Positions 6,983 through 10,767 of a DNA stretch of 10,767 bases are shown here, piece after piece. Within the stretch, counting starts at the first letter, position 1. Each line of letters opens with the position of its first letter. Source of the DNA: Pseudomonadota bacterium (GTDB lineage: Bacteria > Myxococcota > UBA9042 > PHBI01); NCBI GenBank assembly GCA_005788935.1, contig SYAK01000137.1:1-10767 (forward strand), given 5' to 3'. The notes under the pieces were generated by a model that saw only the letters and a list, made by a program, of their open reading frames with translations, was not told the DNA's origin and made no database searches. Both the position numbers and the translations under genes were made by a program.

Positions 6983-8295
6983 GCGCCCGCTGGTCCCTGC
7001 TGTGGTCGAGTCTCCTCATCGCGTCCGCCTGCGCGCCGCGTGCCCGCGATGGCTTGCCGGCGTCGGGACTGAGCCCGCTGCCGGCCATCCCGGCTGGAGC
7101 ACCCGACGCGGACGGGGCGGCCACCGCGACCGGTCAGGCGGAGGAAGCTGAGCGCCCGGTCATCGTCGCCGAACCGGAGACCCTCCGCGTCTACCGGGCC
7201 ACCCCAGTCGAGCTCACGGCGAGCCCGCCCGCGTCGGTCGCCCCCGACGCCTTCAGCCGCGCGAGCTGCCGCTGGAGCTTCGGCGACGCAACGCCCGAGC
7301 GCGAGGGGTGTGCGATTTCACACACATTCCTCCGCGGGACAGCCGACGAGCGGGTGACGCTGACCGTCGAGCTTGACGGGACCCGCCACAGCGTGACGCG
7401 CATTCTGCCGCTTGAGCGTCTCTCGGTGTCGCCCGAGGCGCTCGGCGAGGCCCCCACGGACGGGACCCTGCCGCCGCCACCCGACGGTCCGACGAGCTTT
7501 CGCCTCGTGCTGCTGTCCGAGACCGCCGGGGTCACTGGGCAAGCCAACCTCGCCGCGACGCTCGCGGCGCTGTCGCCCGCCCTGGTCGTCCACCTCGGCG
7601 GGGTCGTGGCGCGGGCTGGGGCTGCGGCCGCGACGACGCCCGAGGGCGCCTGGGAGACCATCCGCGACCGCCTCGCCGAGCCCCTCGCGCGCGCAGGCGT
7701 CCCGCTCGTCTGGGCGCTCTCACCCGAGGATCTCGGCTCGGGCCCGGTCGTGCGGCACCCCGCTAGCGCCGAAGGAGCCCTCGAGCTGGCGGCGGGCTCG
7801 CGCTTCCCGAGTCGCAGCGCCATGACCTTCCGCGGCGTGCATCTGACGGTGCTGACCGGCGACGTGCAGGACGATGAGACCCTCGCCTGGCTGCGCGCCC
7901 GGCTCGACGAGGCACAGGTCTACGAAGCCCGCATCGTCCTCTCCCACCTGCCCCTCCACCCATTCAGCGGGCGGGTCGGCCCGACGCTCGGCCCGCGTTT
8001 CAAGCTCTACGAGCTCTTCCTGCGGGCACGGGTCTCATTGCTTGCGACCGCAGCACACGGTGTTCATTACGCTGCGCGCTACGGGGCCCTGCCCGTCGTA
8101 TCGGTGGGCCGCATCGACGGCTCCCCGTCGGCCCTTGCAGGTCAGGCGCTCGTCCAGCCGCCAAGCCTGACGCTCGTCGACGTCGAGGAGGGCCGACTCG
8201 CGCGCGTCCACGCCCTCGAGCAGACCCCCGACGGGCGCTGGCTGCCGCTCGACCCCGCCTACCTGCCCGACCGCGTCGAGGTCTACACGCGATGA
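6979..8295 (+). CDS. Lipoprotein with PKD-like domain and degenerate metallophosphoesterase domain
   Basis: Predicted 438 residues. A signal peptide ends in a permissive lipobox IASAC, so C18 is probably lipid-anchored; a low-complexity Ala/Pro linker follows to about 60. Residues about 68-145 look like a PKD domain (CRWSFGDAT, ISHTF), with C97 and C111 able to form a disulfide. Residues about 173-380 follow the outline of calcineurin-like metallophosphoesterases, strand by strand: RLVLLSETAG for the DxH strand, VVHLGGVV for the usual hLGDhh, VWALSPED for GNHD, IVLSHLPLHP for the conserved SH.P, and ATAAHGVHYA for GHxH. Most metal ligands are replaced; H323, H360 and H363 remain. I infer a non-catalytic envelope binding protein. 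The ATG overlaps the previous stop (ATGA), with GGGGAG ten bases upstream. Longer in-frame versions enter the lipid kinase gene and lack the signal peptide at their start. Confidence 0.75.
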   Translation: MSARWSLLWSSLLIASACAPRARDGLPASGLSPLPAIPAGAPDADGAATATGQAEEAERPVIVAEPETLRVYRATPVELTASPPASVAPDAFSRASCRWSFGDATPEREGCAISHTFLRGTADERVTLTVELDGTRHSVTRILPLERLSVSPEALGEAPTDGTLPPPPDGPTSFRLVLLSETAGVTGQANLAATLAALSPALVVHLGGVVARAGAAAATTPEGAWETIRDRLAEPLARAGVPLVWALSPEDLGSGPVVRHPASAEGALELAAGSRFPSRSAMTFRGVHLTVLTGDVQDDETLAWLRARLDEAQVYEARIVLSHLPLHPFSGRVGPTLGPRFKLYELFLRARVSLLATAAHGVHYAARYGALPVVSVGRIDGSPSALAGQALVQPPSLTLVDVEEGRLARVHALEQTPDGRWLPLDPAYLPDRVEVYTR

Positions 8296-9470
8296 CCCAG
8301 CCCCGCGGTCTCTATGTTCATTTCCCGTGGTGTGTCCACCGCTGCCCGTATTGCGACTTCGTCCTGACGACCGCACGGGTGCCGCCCTCGGAGGCCTATA
8401 CCGACGCCCTGCTCGCCGAGCTCGCCCATCGACGACAGACGGAGTGGGACGGTGCGTTGGGCACGCTCTACATCGGCGGCGGCACGCCGAGTCTCTGGGA
8501 GCCGCGGGCCCTCGCGCGCTTCGTGGCCGCGGTCGCGCCCGAGCTCGTGGCTGGCGCCGAGCGCACCCTCGAGGCAAACCCCGAGCAGGTCGATGACGAA
8601 TGGCTCGAGGCCATCACGGCCCTCGGCTTCAACCGGGTGTCACTCGGCGTTCAGTCCCTCGACGCGGAGGCCCTCACCCACCTCGGCCGGGGACATGGTC
8701 CCGATGGCGCCGCGCGCGCCCTCGATCGTCTGGCTGACGCCCACGCGGGCGGGCGGCTCGGGAGCTTCTCGGTCGACCTGATGTACGGCTGGCGCCGCTC
8801 CGATGGCCGCCCGCAGGAGGTCGAGGGGCTGCTCGCCGAGGCCACGGCCATCGTCACCCGGTGGCGGCCGCCGCACCTCAGCTGCTATGCGCTCACCGTG
8901 GAGCCGCGGACCGTGCTCGGCCGCAAGGTGCGGGACGGGCTCGTGGCGGCCCCGGATGACGGATTGCAGGCCGAGATGATGTTCGCGCTGCGCGACCACC
9001 TCGCCGAGCTCGGTTACCGCCACTACGAGGTCTCGAGCTTTGCCCGCGACGGCGCGCTCGCGGTCCACAACACCCGCTACTGGGACATGACGCCGTGGCT
9101 CGGGCTTGGCGCGGGGGCCGCAGGCTTCACCGGGACCCGGCGCTATCGCAACCAGCCCGTCATCCGGCGCTACCTGGCGGCCGAGCCCCACGCGACCGAG
9201 ATCGAGTCGCAGCTGCTGACGGACGATGACCTCGCCTTCGATGCCGTCATGACCGGTCTCCGCCGCCTTGACGTCGGGGTCGCGTGGACGGACGCGCTCG
9301 AAGACCGCTTCGGCGAGACCATGCGCCGCGCGGTCGCCGACGGACGGCTCCACCGCGAGGACGGAGCGGCGGGGCCACGGGTCCGGGTCACCGACATGGG
9401 CCTGCGCTTCCTCGACGACGTGCTCGCGGAGCTGCTCGTATCGCTCGACGCGCCCGTGAAACGCCCGTGA
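8292..9470 (+). CDS. hemW: HemW-family radical SAM protein (heme chaperone, coproporphyrinogen oxidase-like)
   Basis: Predicted 392 residues, normal for HemW. The N-terminus YVHFPWCVHRCPYCDF carries the radical SAM CxxxCxxC cluster (C14, C18, C21). There is no fourth Cys right after it, which points to HemW rather than the oxygen-independent coproporphyrinogen oxidase HemN. GGGTPSL (62-68), LEANPE (93-98), RVSLGVQS (115-122), DLMYG (162-166), HYEVSSFAR and HNTRYW (259-264) follow in family order, then the HemW C-terminal domain. HemW binds heme and a 4Fe-4S cluster and is thought to deliver heme to membrane proteins. One difference: the segment usually ending GAHG reads GAGAAG (273-278), with Ala in place of His. 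ATG overlaps the preceding stop by 4 bases. The stop is created by an 11-bp tandem duplication. Confidence 0.92.
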   Translation: MTQPRGLYVHFPWCVHRCPYCDFVLTTARVPPSEAYTDALLAELAHRRQTEWDGALGTLYIGGGTPSLWEPRALARFVAAVAPELVAGAERTLEANPEQVDDEWLEAITALGFNRVSLGVQSLDAEALTHLGRGHGPDGAARALDRLADAHAGGRLGSFSVDLMYGWRRSDGRPQEVEGLLAEATAIVTRWRPPHLSCYALTVEPRTVLGRKVRDGLVAAPDDGLQAEMMFALRDHLAELGYRHYEVSSFARDGALAVHNTRYWDMTPWLGLGAGAAGFTGTRRYRNQPVIRRYLAAEPHATEIESQLLTDDDLAFDAVMTGLRRLDVGVAWTDALEDRFGETMRRAVADGRLHREDGAAGPRVRVTDMGLRFLDDVLAELLVSLDAPVKRP

Positions 9471-9472
9471 AA
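9451..9472 (+). repeat. 11-bp tandem duplication at the hemW stop codon
   Basis: CGCCCGTGAAA occurs twice in direct succession (9451-9461 and 9462-9472). Being 11 bases, it shifts the frame, and the second copy supplies the TGA that ends hemW. With only one copy the frame would run on a few codons to the TAG at 9497-9499. Confidence 0.8.
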
Positions 9473-9505
9473 CGCGGTCCACGCAGCCCGCGGCCCTAGT
9501 TCTTT
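9473..9505 (+). terminator. Possible weak terminator after hemW
   Basis: CGCGG (9473-9477) can pair with CCGCG (9488-9492) across a 10-base loop, followed after a few bases by TTCTTT (9500-9505). The stem is short and the T-tract interrupted and partly inside the end of the convergent gene, so this is a tentative call for the boundary between two converging genes. Confidence 0.25.
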
Positions 9506-10767
9506 CCGCCCCCGACGGGCGGCGCGTCGCGCAGGGTCGCCTCCTCCTCCTCGGAGACGCGCTCACGCAGCGTGTCCCCATGCACCGTCAGCAGGCGGGC
9601 GCGGGGAATCGGCTCGCCCAAGGCGAAGGCGAGGATGCCCGTGACCCCGGCCTGCGGGCCCGCGGTCAGGAGACGCCGCAGGACCTCACCCCGCACGTCG
9701 GCCACATCACCCGCAGAGGCCCCAGCCACCGCGACCCCGAGCAGGCGGGCCGCGTCATGGACCTCGGCGTGAAACGGGCCCGGGCGCTGCTTTGCCGCGG
9801 CCTCGAAGCGGCGCGTGAACGCATCCGGTCGCAGGTCGGCAGCCGCCTCGGAAAGCCACGTGTCGGCGAAGATCGCGTTGTCGGTCAGCCCGGTGCCACG
9901 GTCGATGACGCTCGCGTGATGCCAGCCCGCCCCCCCGAGCAGCTGCACCCCAGCACCTGAAGGCCGGGTCCGGGGCATGATGCCGGCGAACTCGAGGAAG
10001 GGCACGATGCGCCGCACCCGGGCGGCCGTGTCCGGGATGAAGAGCCCGTCGAAGTCGGGGCGCACGTCCTTCGGGCGCCGTCCGGGCCCACCGACCCCGA
10101 CTGGCAGGAGCCCCTCCGCGGCGAGGCGGAAGTCCTTGGTCTCCGGTTCGTAGCACGACGTCCGGGCGTGGGCCGCGCCAAGCCGCACCACCTCTTCGAC
10201 GAAGGCCGCCGCCTGGCGCGCCGCGGGTCCAAGGGGCGTCGACGTCCCCTCGGCACGTTCCTCGGGGGCGAGGACCGCAAGGCGCTTGAGACCGACCTCG
10301 AGCACCGCATGGCGCGCCACCGCCCGCGCAAGCTCCTCCGGACTGGTACGAACGCGGACCGCGGGGTCGAGCGCGCCAGGGACGGTTGAGGGGACACGCT
10401 CGAGCTGCGACCCGAGCGTCACGTGCGGAATCCCGAGCGGCCGCGTCACAGCGAGCGACTCCGCGGTCTCGAGACGCCCGACCGGGCCGAGGATGGCGAC
10501 GACGCGCCCGTCCGCGACGAGTTCTCGGGCCATAGCGGCCGCCTGACGTGCGTCGCCGGCCGTGTCGCGGACGACCAGCGTCAGCCCCTCCAAACCCTCG
10601 AGGGCCAGCTGAAGCGCCTGGAGAGCGCCGTTGCCGACGTGACCATAGCTTCCGGTGAGCGGCAGGAGGACGCCGAGGGCGCGCGGACGGACGTCGAGCC
10701 AGCTGGCAAGCGGCCAGCTCGTCGGGCTCACCGCCGAAGGGCCGACGGTGACAGCCCCCGTGGCCTC
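9496..10767 (-). CDS. Periplasmic-binding-fold protein, penicillin-binding-protein activator (LpoA/LppC-like) or Leu/Ile/Val-binding type; 5' end missing
   Basis: About 423 residues are visible. ALGVLLPLTGSYGHVGNGALQALQLAL-type sequence near the start (18 onward from the GTG at 10731) is the opening of the type I periplasmic binding fold shared by LivJ-like binding proteins and LppC/LpoA activators. The segments LVVRDTAGDARQAA, VVAILGPVG and IPHVTLGS fit the same fold, and FDGLFIPD plus FAGI mark the second lobe, as in bacterial penicillin-binding-protein activators. LpoA-type proteins stimulate peptidoglycan synthases from the outer membrane. The frame stays open for all 12 codons between 10731 and the window edge, and the GTG at 10731 gives no signal peptide, so the true start lies to the right of the window. 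It converges on hemW (25 bases between stops). Substrate-binding for amino-acid transport is the alternative. Confidence 0.75.
   Translation of the reverse strand, partial: EATGAVTVGPSAVSPTSWPLASWLDVRPRALGVLLPLTGSYGHVGNGALQALQLALEGLEGLTLVVRDTAGDARQAAAMARELVADGRVVAILGPVGRLETAESLAVTRPLGIPHVTLGSQLERVPSTVPGALDPAVRVRTSPEELARAVARHAVLEVGLKRLAVLAPEERAEGTSTPLGPAARQAAAFVEEVVRLGAAHARTSCYEPETKDFRLAAEGLLPVGVGGPGRRPKDVRPDFDGLFIPDTAARVRRIVPFLEFAGIMPRTRPSGAGVQLLGGAGWHHASVIDRGTGLTDNAIFADTWLSEAAADLRPDAFTRRFEAAAKQRPGPFHAEVHDAARLLGVAVAGASAGDVADVRGEVLRRLLTAGPQAGVTGILAFALGEPIPRARLLTVHGDTLRERVSEEEEATLRDAPPVGGGKN

Noticed and set aside
10729..10731. GTG at 10731 as the true start of the periplasmic binding protein
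   Set aside because: The frame is open to the window edge and no signal peptide follows this GTG, so the start is most likely outside the window.

Overview
The window is a GC-rich chromosomal segment with an almost gapless arrangement of genes. The base composition, the mix of Tat, Sec and lipoprotein export signals, and the large Ala/Pro-rich envelope proteins suggest a Gram-negative, probably Myxococcota or deltaproteobacterial-type organism. This placement is an inference; there is no marker gene to confirm it.

Left part, minus strand: the 5' part of a tRNA-Ser(UGA) lies at the left edge. To its right, reading leftward from about 4.8 kb, is a tightly coupled three-gene cassette: a 143-residue protein with a twin-arginine signal, a 589-residue Sec-exported von Willebrand A-like protein with a C-terminal membrane helix and a Lys/Ala-rich tail, and a 789-residue protein joining a peptidoglycan-recognition type amidase domain to an M23/LytM-like domain. 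The start and stop codons overlap or nearly touch, so the three products are probably made together and probably act together at the cell wall. The combination is not one I recognise and is the best candidate here for an undescribed system.

Middle to right, plus strand: a divergent 180-base intergenic region carries weak promoter candidates for both directions and a perfect 12-bp palindrome. From it starts a second coupled cluster: thiL (thiamine-monophosphate kinase), a diacylglycerol-kinase-type lipid kinase, a PKD plus metallophosphoesterase-like lipoprotein that has lost most metal ligands, and hemW (radical SAM heme chaperone family). The four genes sit 1 base apart or overlap by 4 bases, so they very likely form one operon although the functions are mixed (cofactor, lipid, envelope, heme).

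Right edge, minus strand: a periplasmic-binding-fold protein of the penicillin-binding-protein activator (LpoA/LppC-like) or Leu/Ile/Val-binding type converges on hemW with a 25-base gap. Its reading frame stays open to the window edge, so its 5' end is missing.
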